Assembly (NCBI RefSeq): GCF_007692705.1
Contig: NZ_REBN01000124.1
Span: 1 to 37,711 of the forward strand
From: Mongoliibacter sp.
GTDB taxonomy: Bacteria; Bacteroidota; Bacteroidia; Cytophagales; Cyclobacteriaceae
Length of the DNA stretch: 37,711 nt
Direction: 5' to 3'
Part shown: positions 7,076-15,779 of the stretch, piece after piece
How the letters are laid out: every line of letters begins with the position of its first letter
How positions within the stretch are numbered: the first letter of the stretch is position 1
Position numbers and translations under genes: made by a program
The notes under the pieces: generated by a model
What the model was told of the DNA's origin: nothing
Database searches by the model: none
The model's input: only the letters and a program-made list of their open reading frames with translations

Positions 7076-8965
7076 TCAGTTTATACCCTCCAATTCACTG
7101 AGTTCAAGCCAACGCATTTCAAGAATTTCTACATTGTTATCAATTTCTTGAATCCTTATAGACCATGAATTAAGGGTTTCATGGTCATCATGGCCTGCGG
7201 ATATTTTCTCTATTAGGGCTTTTTTCTCTTCACCGAGGGCAGCCATTTTTTTTGTGATCTCCTCAAATTCTTTTTTATCCTTAAAGCTTGCCTTGGTACT
7301 GTCTTTCTGAACTTCAGTTTTAACTACTTCCGGTTTTTTTTCCTTTGCCTGGGGTTGAATTAGGTTCTTTTGTTCCTTTTCCCACTCCCTCAGATCGGTG
7401 TAGTTTCCAGGGAAATCTTTGATGATGCCATTTCCTTCGAAAACAAATAAATGTTCCACAAGTCTATCCATGAAATACCTGTCGTGTGAAACAATAATTA
7501 GGCATCCTGGGAAATTGTCGAGAAATTCTTCCAAGGTATTCAAGGTGACAATATCCAAGTCATTGGTAGGCTCATCCAATATCAGGAAATTTGGACTTTT
7601 GATCAATACCATGAGCAATTGAAGTCTTCTTCTTTCTCCACCGCTTAATTTTGCAACAGGAGTGTATTGTTGCTTTGGAGGAAAACCAAACTTGGTAAGA
7701 AATTGAGAAACTGTGATAGTGGCTCCGCCAGTAATCGTTACGACTTCAGCTATGTCTTTTACAATATCAATCAACGCTTTTTCCTCATCGAAGGAATCCT
7801 CTTCCTGTCTGTAGTACCCTATTGCGGTGGTTTGGCCTGTACTGATTTTGCCAGAGTCAGCCTCCAGTAAACCTGTGATCAAATTGAGAAAAGTTGTCTT
7901 CCCGGCACCGTTAGGTCCCACTATCCCTATCTTATCTCCTTTCTTAAATGTATAGCTGAAATCTTTGATAAGGCTTTTCCCATCAAAAGATTTATTCATT
8001 TTTTCTATTTCGATGATCTTATTACCCAGTCTTTGAGTTGTCACTGTAAGCTGAATATCTCTTTCCTCTCTTTTCTGAAAAGCTTTTTCTTTTGTTTCTT
8101 CAAATGCGTCTACCCTGTATTTGGCTTTTGTACTTCGGGCTTTGGGTTGCCTTCTGATCCAATCCAGTTCTTTCTTGTAAAGACTTTTAGCTTTTTCCTG
8201 TTCAGTAGCTTCGTTTTCTCTTCTTTCTGCTTTTTTCTCCAAAAAGTACCCATAATTCCCCATATACTTGTGGACCTTTCCCTGATCCAGTTCCAGTATT
8301 TGGTTAGTGACTTTTTCCAGAAAATAACGGTCGTGCGTAACCATAAAAAGTGATAGGTTTGCCTTTGACAGGTATTCTTCCAACCATTCTATAGTTTCAA
8401 GATCCAGGTGATTGGTTGGTTCGTCAAGAAGCAATAGATCCGGTTTTTCCAAAATAGCCTTTGCCAAAGCCACCCTTTTTCTTTGTCCACCACTGAGATT
8501 GCCTATGTCGACAGCTGTATCGTGTATGCCAAGCTTTCCAAGGACTTCATTAATTTGATATTCATAATCCCAGGCCTGCAGACGATCCATTTTCTCAAAT
8601 ATTTTTTGCATCTCATTGGAATTGTCCATTCCTTTTTCAGAATCCAATAATGCTTTTTGATAGGCTTCTATCACTTTGAGTATTTCACTTCCGCTACTGT
8701 CAAAAATGGTTTGGTAAATAGACAGGGAAGGAGCAAAGACAGGATTTTGATGCACGTAAGAAACTTTGACCTTTTGATTTATGGCAATGTCTCCTTCATC
8801 TGCCACCTCTATTCCCATGATGATTTTCATAAGGGTGGATTTTCCGGCGCCGTTGATGCCGACTAACGCTACTTTTTCCCCTTGATTGATACCAAAGGAT
8901 ATGTTTTGAAATAGTCTTTTTTCTCCAAAAGACTTACTGAGATTGTCAACTGAAAGGTAATTCAT
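7076..8965 (-). CDS. uup: ABC-F family ATPase, Uup-like
   Basis: The 629-residue protein carries two ATP-binding cassettes and no membrane segment. Cassette 1 has Walker A GINGAGKST, signature LSGGQRKR and Walker B LLLLDEPTNHLD. Cassette 2 has GPNGAGKTT, LSGGERRR and FLILDEPTNDLD. Between them is the charged linker typical of ABC-F proteins (RRQPKARSTKAKYRVDAFEE region). The C-terminus after about 550 is a Lys/Glu-rich coiled coil (ABC_tran_CTD), which in Uup binds DNA or ribosomal RNA. ABC-F proteins act in the cytosol on ribosomes or, for Uup, in limiting precise transposon excision. Monocistronic; nothing nearby points to an antibiotic resistance role. Confidence 0.9.
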   Translation of the reverse strand: MNYLSVDNLSKSFGEKRLFQNISFGINQGEKVALVGINGAGKSTLMKIIMGIEVADEGDIAINQKVKVSYVHQNPVFAPSLSIYQTIFDSSGSEILKVIEAYQKALLDSEKGMDNSNEMQKIFEKMDRLQAWDYEYQINEVLGKLGIHDTAVDIGNLSGGQRKRVALAKAILEKPDLLLLDEPTNHLDLETIEWLEEYLSKANLSLFMVTHDRYFLEKVTNQILELDQGKVHKYMGNYGYFLEKKAERRENEATEQEKAKSLYKKELDWIRRQPKARSTKAKYRVDAFEETKEKAFQKREERDIQLTVTTQRLGNKIIEIEKMNKSFDGKSLIKDFSYTFKKGDKIGIVGPNGAGKTTFLNLITGLLEADSGKISTGQTTAIGYYRQEEDSFDEEKALIDIVKDIAEVVTITGGATITVSQFLTKFGFPPKQQYTPVAKLSGGERRRLQLLMVLIKSPNFLILDEPTNDLDIVTLNTLEEFLDNFPGCLIIVSHDRYFMDRLVEHLFVFEGNGIIKDFPGNYTDLREWEKEQKNLIQPQAKEKKPEVVKTEVQKDSTKASFKDKKEFEEITKKMAALGEEKKALIEKISAGHDDHETLNSWSIRIQEIDNNVEILEMRWLELSELEGIN

Positions 8966-9213
8966 GCCGCAAAGATATATCTTTATTTAGCCTTTGCCGC
9001 TGCGAATCGAGATATTACAAAAAATCCCACCTATTGGGGAGCTTGGATTTGTCTTTTGATTTTGATTTTCACATCCGAATTCTAAAGATACTTAAGGCTG
9101 TTTATTCGATAGACGGGCGATATCCAACTACAAGCATACACCTGACTTTTGTTTTCAAACTAAAGCTGAGGTGATTGATGGCCTATTTTCTTAGAATCAT
9201 AAAATATAAATTC

Positions 9214-9531
9214 TTACTTCGATCCTAATAAAATCTTTATTCCCTCCAAAATCTGCTTCACACCTTCTTTGAAATGACCCATTGATTCGTTGAAAGTGGG
9301 TTCATATTCCTCTTTTTTTTCCTGATAAAGTTTTTCTGCCCTGGCTTTCCCTTTGTTAAACTCCTTTTCCAAGGTGGTTTTCTTACTTCTTAGATCTTTG
9401 ATTTTTTGTTCAATATCTACCTTGGCTTCACCACTGGCTTCTTTACCTTTCTCGATTAATTCTTCTATTTTAGTACCGATTTCCTGAAAGAGTGATTCAA
9501 TTTCATCAAATCCTGTGTTTTTATCTGACAT
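9214..9531 (-). CDS. Small highly charged coiled-coil protein, unknown function
   Basis: The 105-residue product is mostly alternating Lys/Glu with heptad-like spacing (about 10-70), so a soluble helical or coiled-coil protein is expected. No catalytic motif or signal sequence is visible and I do not recognise the family. Its ATG at 9531 is only 32 bases from the divergent ATG at 9564, so the two genes must share a very compact promoter region. Downstream lies 248 bases of noncoding DNA with no clear terminator before the uup-like gene. Confidence 0.75.
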   Translation of the reverse strand: MSDKNTGFDEIESLFQEIGTKIEELIEKGKEASGEAKVDIEQKIKDLRSKKTTLEKEFNKGKARAEKLYQEKKEEYEPTFNESMGHFKEGVKQILEGIKILLGSK

Positions 9532-9563
9532 GTGTAAATTATTAATTTTAAACCCAAAAAATA

Positions 9564-10226
9564 ATGATTATCAATATACTAAGTAAGCTTCAGACTACCA
9601 GTAAACTCAAGTATAATTTGTTTGACAGTTCAATCTCCCTATTTGGCCAATTGGAGGAGGTTTGTATTGAGATCGCAAGGGAATTGCAGGAGAAGGATGA
9701 GGGGGAGAAGGCTATTCCTATCAAAATTTCAAAAACCAATGACTATGAGTTTATTTTCAGAATTGGGGGCGATGTCTTGATTTTCATCCTTCAGAGCAAT
9801 ATTGTCAAACTCCCAGAAGATACTTACATGGCGAAATCAAAATATTTGAAGAGTGATCCTGACCTCAACTATTTCGGGCAGATATTGATCTACAATTTCT
9901 TGAGCGATACGATTGATTTCGGCAGATTAGATGATCCGGGATACCTCATCGGAAGGATCTTACTCAATAAGGAAAATAAGTTTTTTTTGGAAGGAGATAG
10001 GAAGATAGTCTTCAACTTTCCTGAATTGAAGGATAACCTTGTGAGCAAAGAGAAAATGAGGTCCCTGGTAGAGCAGCTTATTTTGTCAGCTTTGAACAAT
10101 GATCTTCTTGCGCCTGCTTTTCATGATTTAATGGTAATCAATTACCATCAGAAATTGGAACATACTTCCAGCATGGGGAACCCTCAAAAAATCGGGTTTG
10201 ATTTCTTTGCAAAAAACAGGGAATAA
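9564..10226 (+). CDS. Conserved-looking cytosolic protein of unknown function
   Basis: The 220-residue protein has no signal peptide, no transmembrane helix and no motif I can name. It shows a plausible alpha/beta pattern (YEFIFRIGGDVLIFILQSNI, then FLEGDRKIVFNFPEL). Acidic and basic residues are balanced. It is transcribed divergently from the coiled-coil gene and its TAA abuts the TAA of the convergent ABC exporter with zero bases between them (10224-10229 reads TAATTA). Coding strand is preferred because the frame is open throughout with a normal amino-acid composition. Confidence 0.8.
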   Translation: MIINILSKLQTTSKLKYNLFDSSISLFGQLEEVCIEIARELQEKDEGEKAIPIKISKTNDYEFIFRIGGDVLIFILQSNIVKLPEDTYMAKSKYLKSDPDLNYFGQILIYNFLSDTIDFGRLDDPGYLIGRILLNKENKFFLEGDRKIVFNFPELKDNLVSKEKMRSLVEQLILSALNNDLLAPAFHDLMVINYHQKLEHTSSMGNPQKIGFDFFAKNRE

Positions 10227-12017
10227 TTAGTCTTCTACGGTTTCAGAAGTTTGGGTTTGCTTTTCGTAAAGTTCTGCATAAACTCCTTTTTTCTCTAAAA
10301 GGAAACTATGCGTGCCCTGTTCTACCATCATCCCATCATCAAGAACGATAATTTTATCAGCAAGCTTGGCTGATGATACCCTGTGAGAAATGATAATTGA
10401 GGTTCTATTGACCATAATTTCTTTGAGGGCATTCAAAATGGAATTTTCTGTTTTTGTATCCACTGCGGAAAGACAGTCGTCTAAAAGTAGAATCCTGGGT
10501 TCTTTGGCAATTGCTCTGGCAATTGAAACTCTTTGTTTCTGGCCTCCGGAGAGTGTGATACCTCTTTCCCCCAGTTTAGTTTCAAAGCCATTAGGGAAAT
10601 CTTTGATGTTTTCATAGACGTCAGCATCCTGGGCAGCTTTTTCTACTACACCTTCAGGAATAGTGTCTAATCCAAATCCGATATTGTTGCTGATAGTATC
10701 ACTGAATAAGAAGACATCTTGAGGTACAAACCCTATTTGTTTTCTAAGCGCTGCAATATCGTAGGCTTTGATATCTCTTCCATCGATAAGGATTTCACCA
10801 TGAGTAGGGTCGTACATTCTCATCAATAAATTGGCAATGGTGGACTTTCCGGACCCTGTGGTCCCGATTACAGCCAGAGATTCTCCCGAATTGATGGAAA
10901 AACTGACTTTATCCAAAGCTTTTATTCCCGAATCTGGATATACAAAACTCAATTCCTTTATGACGATGTCACCTTTGATCGGAACCTCTAAATTTTCTGT
11001 ACTGATGATGTGGTTTTGTTCATCTAAAAACTCATTAATTCTTGCTTGCGAGGCAGCTGCTCTTTGAATAATACTGGTTACCCAGCCTAATGATGTCACT
11101 GGCCAAGTCAACATATTGACATACAGAATAAATTCGGCGATCACTCCGTATCCAATAGTGCCTTCGATAACCTGAACACCTCCGATGTAAACTGTCAAAA
11201 TGGTACTCAACCCAATCAATGCTAGGATTAGCGGAAAAAATAAAGATTGTACTAATGTCAGCCTGATAGATTTGTCTTTGTAATCTAGACTGGCCTCTTT
11301 AAACTGTTCCGAGCTATCATCCTCCCTTACAAATGCTTTTAAAACCCTTATACCAGAGAATGCTTCTTGAACAAAAGTGCTCAGACTTGAAAGGCTCCTC
11401 TGGATTTTTTCAGACCTTTCATTGATCAGGTTATTGACAAAATATATGCTGATAGATAATATCGGTAAAGGGATCAGCGAATATAACGTCAACTCTACAT
11501 TGACACTGAGCATGTAGCCAATTACCATGGGAAAGAGAATCAGAAGATTTAGTCCGTACATAATGGCCGGGCCAAGGTACATCCTTACCCTGCTGACATC
11601 TTCGGTGATTCTTGCCATCAGGTCTCCTGTACTATTTTTCCTGTAAAAGCTAAGGGGTAGGTTTTGGTAATGCTCAAAAATTTCATTTTTCATGTCATAC
11701 TCAATCAGCCTAGACATGATGATGATGGTCTGTCTGATCAAAAAGAGGAAAAACCCTCTTAAAAGTGCCATTATGAGTATTAATACACCAAAGATCAGGA
11801 TATATTTTAAAAACTGTAATCTTGCAAAAGCTCCTAATGTCTCACCTTCAATAACTTGGAAATAAGAAAAACTCTCTACCACATAATCTATTGCAATTCT
11901 TACCAGTTGTGCAGGGATTATTACAAAAAAATTGGAAATCACAGTAAAAATAATCCCCAACAGAATATATCCCTTGTATTTGAGTAAGTACTTGTTTAGA
12001 CGTAATAGTGGCTTCAC
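10227..12017 (-). CDS. ABC exporter half-transporter (fused membrane and ATPase domains), degenerate Walker B
   Basis: The 596-residue protein has six transmembrane helices in the first 320 residues and a C-terminal ATPase with Walker A GTTGSGKST, Q-loop FVPQDVFLFSD, signature LSGGQKQR, Walker B/D-loop LLLDDCLSAVD and H-loop IIISHR. It belongs with the MsbA/MdlA/YheI type exporters of the inner membrane. The catalytic Glu after Walker B is Asp (LLLDD instead of LLLDE). In families such as YheHI that marks the degenerate half of a heterodimer, so a canonical partner may be encoded elsewhere; no second half-transporter is adjacent. Substrate unknown. Confidence 0.92.
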   Translation of the reverse strand: MKPLLRLNKYLLKYKGYILLGIIFTVISNFFVIIPAQLVRIAIDYVVESFSYFQVIEGETLGAFARLQFLKYILIFGVLILIMALLRGFFLFLIRQTIIIMSRLIEYDMKNEIFEHYQNLPLSFYRKNSTGDLMARITEDVSRVRMYLGPAIMYGLNLLILFPMVIGYMLSVNVELTLYSLIPLPILSISIYFVNNLINERSEKIQRSLSSLSTFVQEAFSGIRVLKAFVREDDSSEQFKEASLDYKDKSIRLTLVQSLFFPLILALIGLSTILTVYIGGVQVIEGTIGYGVIAEFILYVNMLTWPVTSLGWVTSIIQRAAASQARINEFLDEQNHIISTENLEVPIKGDIVIKELSFVYPDSGIKALDKVSFSINSGESLAVIGTTGSGKSTIANLLMRMYDPTHGEILIDGRDIKAYDIAALRKQIGFVPQDVFLFSDTISNNIGFGLDTIPEGVVEKAAQDADVYENIKDFPNGFETKLGERGITLSGGQKQRVSIARAIAKEPRILLLDDCLSAVDTKTENSILNALKEIMVNRTSIIISHRVSSAKLADKIIVLDDGMMVEQGTHSFLLEKKGVYAELYEKQTQTSETVED

Positions 12018-12095
12018 AGAAGAAAAGTTTTTAAATCACTTGATAAGTTTTTTATTACTCTATTAATTGCATTAGCAAAGGCCAAACAAAATATA

Positions 12096-12103
12096 TAATT
12101 TTG
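12096..12103 (+). promoter_or_regulatory. -7 element TAATTTTG of the leucine dehydrogenase promoter
   Basis: TAATTTTG matches TAnnTTTG exactly, 60 bases before the ATG at 12164. A TTAG at 12072-12075 lies 20 nt upstream as a weak -33 box. The predicted leader is about 55 nt. Confidence 0.5.
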
Positions 12104-12163
12104 CGCCACTGTAACACATAACAGTAATCCCAAATATAACACAATTAAAAATTCCAAGTTCAC

Positions 12164-13264
12164 ATGGTAGAATTAAATACTGAGGAAAAAGTGAGGGAGG
12201 GATCCATCTACGGACAGATCACTTCTCTAGGTCACGAGCAATTGGTCATTTGTTATGATGAACCCACAGGTCTCAAAGCCATCATAGGAATTCATAATAC
12301 TGTACTAGGCCCGGCCTTGGGGGGTACAAGGATGTGGAATTATGGCTCAGAGGCCGAAGCTATCACGGATGTTTTAAGGCTTTCTAGAGGGATGACCTTT
12401 AAAGCAGCTATTTCTGGGTTGAACTTGGGAGGAGGTAAGGCTGTGATTATAGGTGATCCTAAGTTGAAAAATGAGGCTTACTTACGCAGGTTTGGGAGAT
12501 TTATCAACAGCTTGGGAGGAAGGTATATAACCGCAGAAGATGTAAATATGAAAACCAGCGATATGGAGTATATCGCCATGGAAACAAAATATGTTACAGG
12601 TCTTCCAGAAGTAAAAGGCGGAGGCGGAGATCCCTCTCCAGTCACTGCTTATGGTACCTATTTGGGAATGAAGTCTGCAGCCAAAAAAGCATATGGATCA
12701 GATAGTCTCACTGGGAAAAAAATAGCTGTACAAGGTATCGGCCAAGTGGGGAAATATCTTGTAGAACATCTGATCAAAGAAAAAGCAGAGGTATTCATCA
12801 CTGATATTTTTGAAGACAGGTTGAAGAAAGTTGCAAAAGAGACAGGTGCTACTGTGGTAGATCCAGGTATGATCTATGACTTGGATATGGATATTTATGC
12901 CCCTTGTGCACTTGGAGCTACAATCAATGATCAGACCATTGACAGGTTGAAATGCCAAGTGATTGCCGGAGCAGCAAACAATCAGCTTCAGGATGAGGAA
13001 AAGCATGGTAAAGCACTTTTGGACAGAGGGATTGTCTATGCGCCTGACTTTCTTATCAATGCCGGTGGCTTGATCAATGTGTATGCTGAATATGTGGGGG
13101 GTTACAATAGAGAATTGACCTACCTTCATGCAGATAAAATCTATGATATTTGTGCTGCCATACTGGATAAATCTGAAAATGAAAATATTCCAGCCCAGCA
13201 AGCTGCTATAGAATTGGCTTGGAGTAGAATTGAATCAATGGGCAAAGTCAAATTGCCGTATTAA
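12164..13264 (+). CDS. ldh: Leucine/branched-chain amino acid dehydrogenase (Glu/Leu/Phe/Val family)
   Basis: The 366-residue enzyme reversibly oxidatively deaminates Leu, Val and Ile to 2-oxo acids with NAD+. In Bacteroidota and Bacillota it links branched-chain amino acid breakdown to branched fatty acid synthesis. Visible: substrate-binding LGPALGGTRMW (48-58), K80 in MTFKAAISG and K92 in GGGKAVIIGDP. The two lysines are 12 residues apart as in the Bacillus-type enzyme (K68/K80). Also present are GGGGDPSPVTA (150-160) and the NAD-binding GIGQVG (189-194). Length matches the family. It is monocistronic, with a TAnnTTTG promoter and a 17-bp terminator stem. The symbol ldh is used for leucine dehydrogenase; bcd is also used. 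Confidence 0.92.
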   Translation: MVELNTEEKVREGSIYGQITSLGHEQLVICYDEPTGLKAIIGIHNTVLGPALGGTRMWNYGSEAEAITDVLRLSRGMTFKAAISGLNLGGGKAVIIGDPKLKNEAYLRRFGRFINSLGGRYITAEDVNMKTSDMEYIAMETKYVTGLPEVKGGGGDPSPVTAYGTYLGMKSAAKKAYGSDSLTGKKIAVQGIGQVGKYLVEHLIKEKAEVFITDIFEDRLKKVAKETGATVVDPGMIYDLDMDIYAPCALGATINDQTIDRLKCQVIAGAANNQLQDEEKHGKALLDRGIVYAPDFLINAGGLINVYAEYVGGYNRELTYLHADKIYDICAAILDKSENENIPAQQAAIELAWSRIESMGKVKLPY

Positions 13265-13280
13265 TAAACCAAACAATCAA

Positions 13281-13330
13281 AAAACCGCTCGTGAATGAAC
13301 TTTGTACATTTACGGGTGGTTTTCTTTCGT
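13281..13330 (+). terminator. Long-stem terminator after leucine dehydrogenase
   Basis: AAAACCGCTCGTGAATG (13281-13297) pairs with CATTTACGGGTGGTTTT (13307-13323) over 17 positions, three of them G-U, with a 9-nt loop and then TCTTTC. The T-tract is inside the stem end. Confidence 0.8.
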
Positions 13331-13403
13331 ATTCCGGAAAAGGTGATATGAATTCCTTTTCCCAATCAATTTACTATTATATTTACGTTCTTTAATTTCG
13401 GGT

Positions 13404-14588
13404 ATGTTAAACAGAAGAATTCTCAGAGTCAAGGCTTTCCAAAATCTTTATGCTTACGAACAGTGTAAAGCTTCGAACCTTAATCTCGCCAAAGATCAGA
13501 TTAAAGAGGCTTTTCAGCCCGACCTCAACAGCATGGAGGTTCAGGATAAGCCCTTGCTGAAAAAAGAAGCTGCTTTGGCTATAGATTTGTTTAGCAAAAA
13601 CCTTAGAAATGAGATTTTCGAATCTGGGGAATTTGATAATGCAAAAATTGAGGTAGAAGCCAAGAAAGCCCTCAATGCATTCAAGCAGGCTAATAGAAAA
13701 GATTTTGATTTTTTAGCCAACAATATGGTGACTTCAGCAGAAAGATTGCCGCAACTTTATCTCTTTTCTATTCAAATCTTGCTGGGATTTTCAGAACATG
13801 TGGAGGCAGAATCAAAGCGGAAAATGAAGATGTCAAAGGATAGCCTTGTATTAAATAAGAGTGAACTCAACCTTAGCCGAAATAAAATTCTACTAAAAAT
13901 AAAGGAATCTGAAATTTATCAAAGTGCATTGATCAGACATAGTGCTTACATTGATGATTTGGAACTTGAAATTAAAGAGTGGTTTAGAGATTATGTGAAG
14001 CCTCTGGAAAGTTACCAGGAGTATATTAAAAAAGTTTCTCCAGATTTGGAGGATGATTACGCAATAGTAGATGACATTCTAAAGCAGGTAATTTTCAAAG
14101 TAGATGCAATTCTCAATTTTTTTGCAGAAAAAGACCTTAATTGGACTGAAAATAAGGCAGTAATCCGAAGTTTGGCTTCAAAAGTGCTTAAGAATGTAAA
14201 GGAGAACTTCGATTCTGAAGATGAACCGCTTCCGGAAATCGCACTCAACTGGGAAGACGATAAGGAATTCTTCCAAAATATCTTTAACTTGACGATTCAA
14301 AATGACGACCAAAACAAAGATTTGATCGCCAAAAGAACTCAAAATTGGGATATCGAGAGGATTGCCCAGACAGATAAAATCATTTTATCTATGGCAATCA
14401 CAGAAATGCAGAATTTCCCCAGCATACCTGTAAAAGTGAGTATCAATGAGTATATAGATATCTCCAAAACCTACAGTACACCGAAAAGTAAGCAATTTGT
14501 CAATGGTTTGCTGGATGTCTTGTCCAAAGAGTTAACTGAAAGCGGTCATATCCGTAAGAGTGGAAGAGGTCTTTTAGATAACAAATAA
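13404..14588 (+). CDS. nusB: Transcription antitermination factor NusB, long Bacteroidota form
   Basis: The 394-residue protein opens with LNRRILRVKAFQNLYAYEQ, a typical NusB helix, and ends with the conserved NusB half (about 300-385: NWDIERIAQTDKIILSMAI, then IPVKVSINEYIDISKTYST and SKQFVNGLLD). NusB binds boxA RNA with S10 (NusE) in rRNA antitermination. Bacterial NusB is usually about 140 residues; a long charged helical insertion of about 200 residues separates the two conserved parts. As I recall, extended NusB proteins are normal in Bacteroidota, so this is not a fusion artefact. It heads a six-gene run on the + strand. TATATTTA upstream, a 7/8 match to the -7 element, may be its promoter. 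Confidence 0.9.
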   Translation: MLNRRILRVKAFQNLYAYEQCKASNLNLAKDQIKEAFQPDLNSMEVQDKPLLKKEAALAIDLFSKNLRNEIFESGEFDNAKIEVEAKKALNAFKQANRKDFDFLANNMVTSAERLPQLYLFSIQILLGFSEHVEAESKRKMKMSKDSLVLNKSELNLSRNKILLKIKESEIYQSALIRHSAYIDDLELEIKEWFRDYVKPLESYQEYIKKVSPDLEDDYAIVDDILKQVIFKVDAILNFFAEKDLNWTENKAVIRSLASKVLKNVKENFDSEDEPLPEIALNWEDDKEFFQNIFNLTIQNDDQNKDLIAKRTQNWDIERIAQTDKIILSMAITEMQNFPSIPVKVSINEYIDISKTYSTPKSKQFVNGLLDVLSKELTESGHIRKSGRGLLDNK

Positions 14589-14598
14589 AAATATAGAA

Positions 14599-14901
14599 AT
14601 GAGCAAAAATTCAAACACATGGATTGCATTCATCGCTGGTGCCAGTATAGGTGCTGCATTAGGCGTATTGTTTGCACCTGACACTGGCAAAAATACCCGA
14701 GATAGACTAACTTATCAGCTTTCCAGGTATAGCGAGGAGTTAGAAAAACTAATCAATGACCTTAAAGAAGGTAAAAATCTTCCTCAAAATGAAGCGAAGT
14801 CTGAGGGCAATAAGGTTATTTCTGACGCAAAAAATAAAGCAGAGAACCTACTCAGTGATGTTAACAAACTTATCGAACAAATCAATAAAGAAGCTAATTA
14901 A
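14599..14901 (+). CDS. YtxH-domain small membrane protein
   Basis: The 100-residue protein has one N-terminal transmembrane helix (about 7-27: WIAFIAGASIGAALGVLFAP) followed by the YtxH hallmark APDTGKNTRDRL and a charged helical tail. YtxH proteins are stress-associated membrane-anchored proteins of unclear molecular role. It lies 10 bases after nusB and 12 before the DUF1573 gene, within the same likely operon. Confidence 0.88.
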   Translation: MSKNSNTWIAFIAGASIGAALGVLFAPDTGKNTRDRLTYQLSRYSEELEKLINDLKEGKNLPQNEAKSEGNKVISDAKNKAENLLSDVNKLIEQINKEAN

Positions 14902-14913
14902 CCCTTATTTATC

Positions 14914-15456
14914 ATGAAATACATTAAATTATCTGTAATAGCCTTAACAGTTGCGCTATTCGCAGTAGGATGTGAATCAAAAAGTGCAGATCAGAATGAC
15001 AAGATTGCAGAATTGGAACAAAAGTTGGCAAGACTAGAAGCTTCTCAGCCTGCCTCCCCTTCAAATGTAACCTCAAGCCAACCGGCAGATCCTTCTTCCT
15101 TAGGTCAATTTAGTTTCAGTGAAATGGAATATGATTTTGGAACTATAGATGAAGGAAAAGTAATAGAGCACATTTTCAAATTTACCAACGAAGGACAAGC
15201 GCCTTTGGTAATTTCCAATATTACCGCGTCTTGTGGATGTACTAGCCCTGACTGGACAAAAACTCCTATCAAACCAGGTGATGAAGGATTTGTAAAAGTA
15301 GTGTTTAACTCTACAGCAAAGCCAGGTACGCAAGCACCTACTGTTACCATTCAGGCCAATACAAACCCGAATGTTACAAGATTGAGAATGAAAGGAAATG
15401 TTACACCTAGATCACAGGCGGGAGCTGCTGGACAAGCAGGTCCGGTTAAGAGATAA
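14914..15456 (+). CDS. DUF1573-domain lipoprotein
   Basis: The 180-residue protein has a lipoprotein signal (LFAVGC, Cys20), a short coiled coil (DKIAELEQKLARLE), a Ser/Pro-rich linker, and a DUF1573 Ig-like domain from about residue 66 (MEYDFGTIDEGKVIEHIFKF, then SNITASCGCTSPDWTK and PTVTIQANT). The SCGCT motif is typical of the family. Function unknown; an envelope role is inferred from the lipidation signal. It is 3 bases upstream of yajC, in the nusB-coaE run. Confidence 0.9.
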   Translation: MKYIKLSVIALTVALFAVGCESKSADQNDKIAELEQKLARLEASQPASPSNVTSSQPADPSSLGQFSFSEMEYDFGTIDEGKVIEHIFKFTNEGQAPLVISNITASCGCTSPDWTKTPIKPGDEGFVKVVFNSTAKPGTQAPTVTIQANTNPNVTRLRMKGNVTPRSQAGAAGQAGPVKR

Positions 15457-15459
15457 TAT

Positions 15460-15771
15460 ATGAAACTTTGGATTTTATTACAGGCTGAAGGTAGCGGTAT
15501 TATGGGACAGGTGTTCCTTTTCGGCTCCATCATTTTGATCATGTACTTCTTTATGATCAGGCCTCAGCAAAAAAAGCAAAAAGAAACAAAAAATTTCCTG
15601 GAAGCCATGAAAAAAGGGGATACAGTAGTCACTATTGGTGGTATTCATGGTAAAGTCAATGCTATGGATGGTGACACAATCACTGTAGAGTTGGATAAAG
15701 GAATGAAAATTAAAGTAGAAAAGTCAGCTATTTCGGCTGAATACACTAAAAAAGCTACAGGAACTAAATAA
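15460..15771 (+). CDS. yajC: Preprotein translocase accessory subunit YajC
   Basis: The 103-residue single-pass membrane protein has an N-terminal helix (FLFGSIILIMYFFMI) followed by the signature RPQQKKQKE and a cytosolic beta domain (KKGDTVVTIGGIHGKV). YajC associates with SecDF at the inner membrane. Length and motifs match the family fully. It sits between the DUF1573 lipoprotein and the YbbR-like gene. Confidence 0.95.
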   Translation: MKLWILLQAEGSGIMGQVFLFGSIILIMYFFMIRPQQKKQKETKNFLEAMKKGDTVVTIGGIHGKVNAMDGDTITVELDKGMKIKVEKSAISAEYTKKATGTK

Positions 15772-15779
15772 GATCCATC

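Noticed and set aside
12698-13201. 167-codon antisense ORF inside leucine dehydrogenase
   Set aside because: It lies fully within a strongly conserved enzyme gene and reads as a Cys/Ile/His-rich shadow with no family signal.
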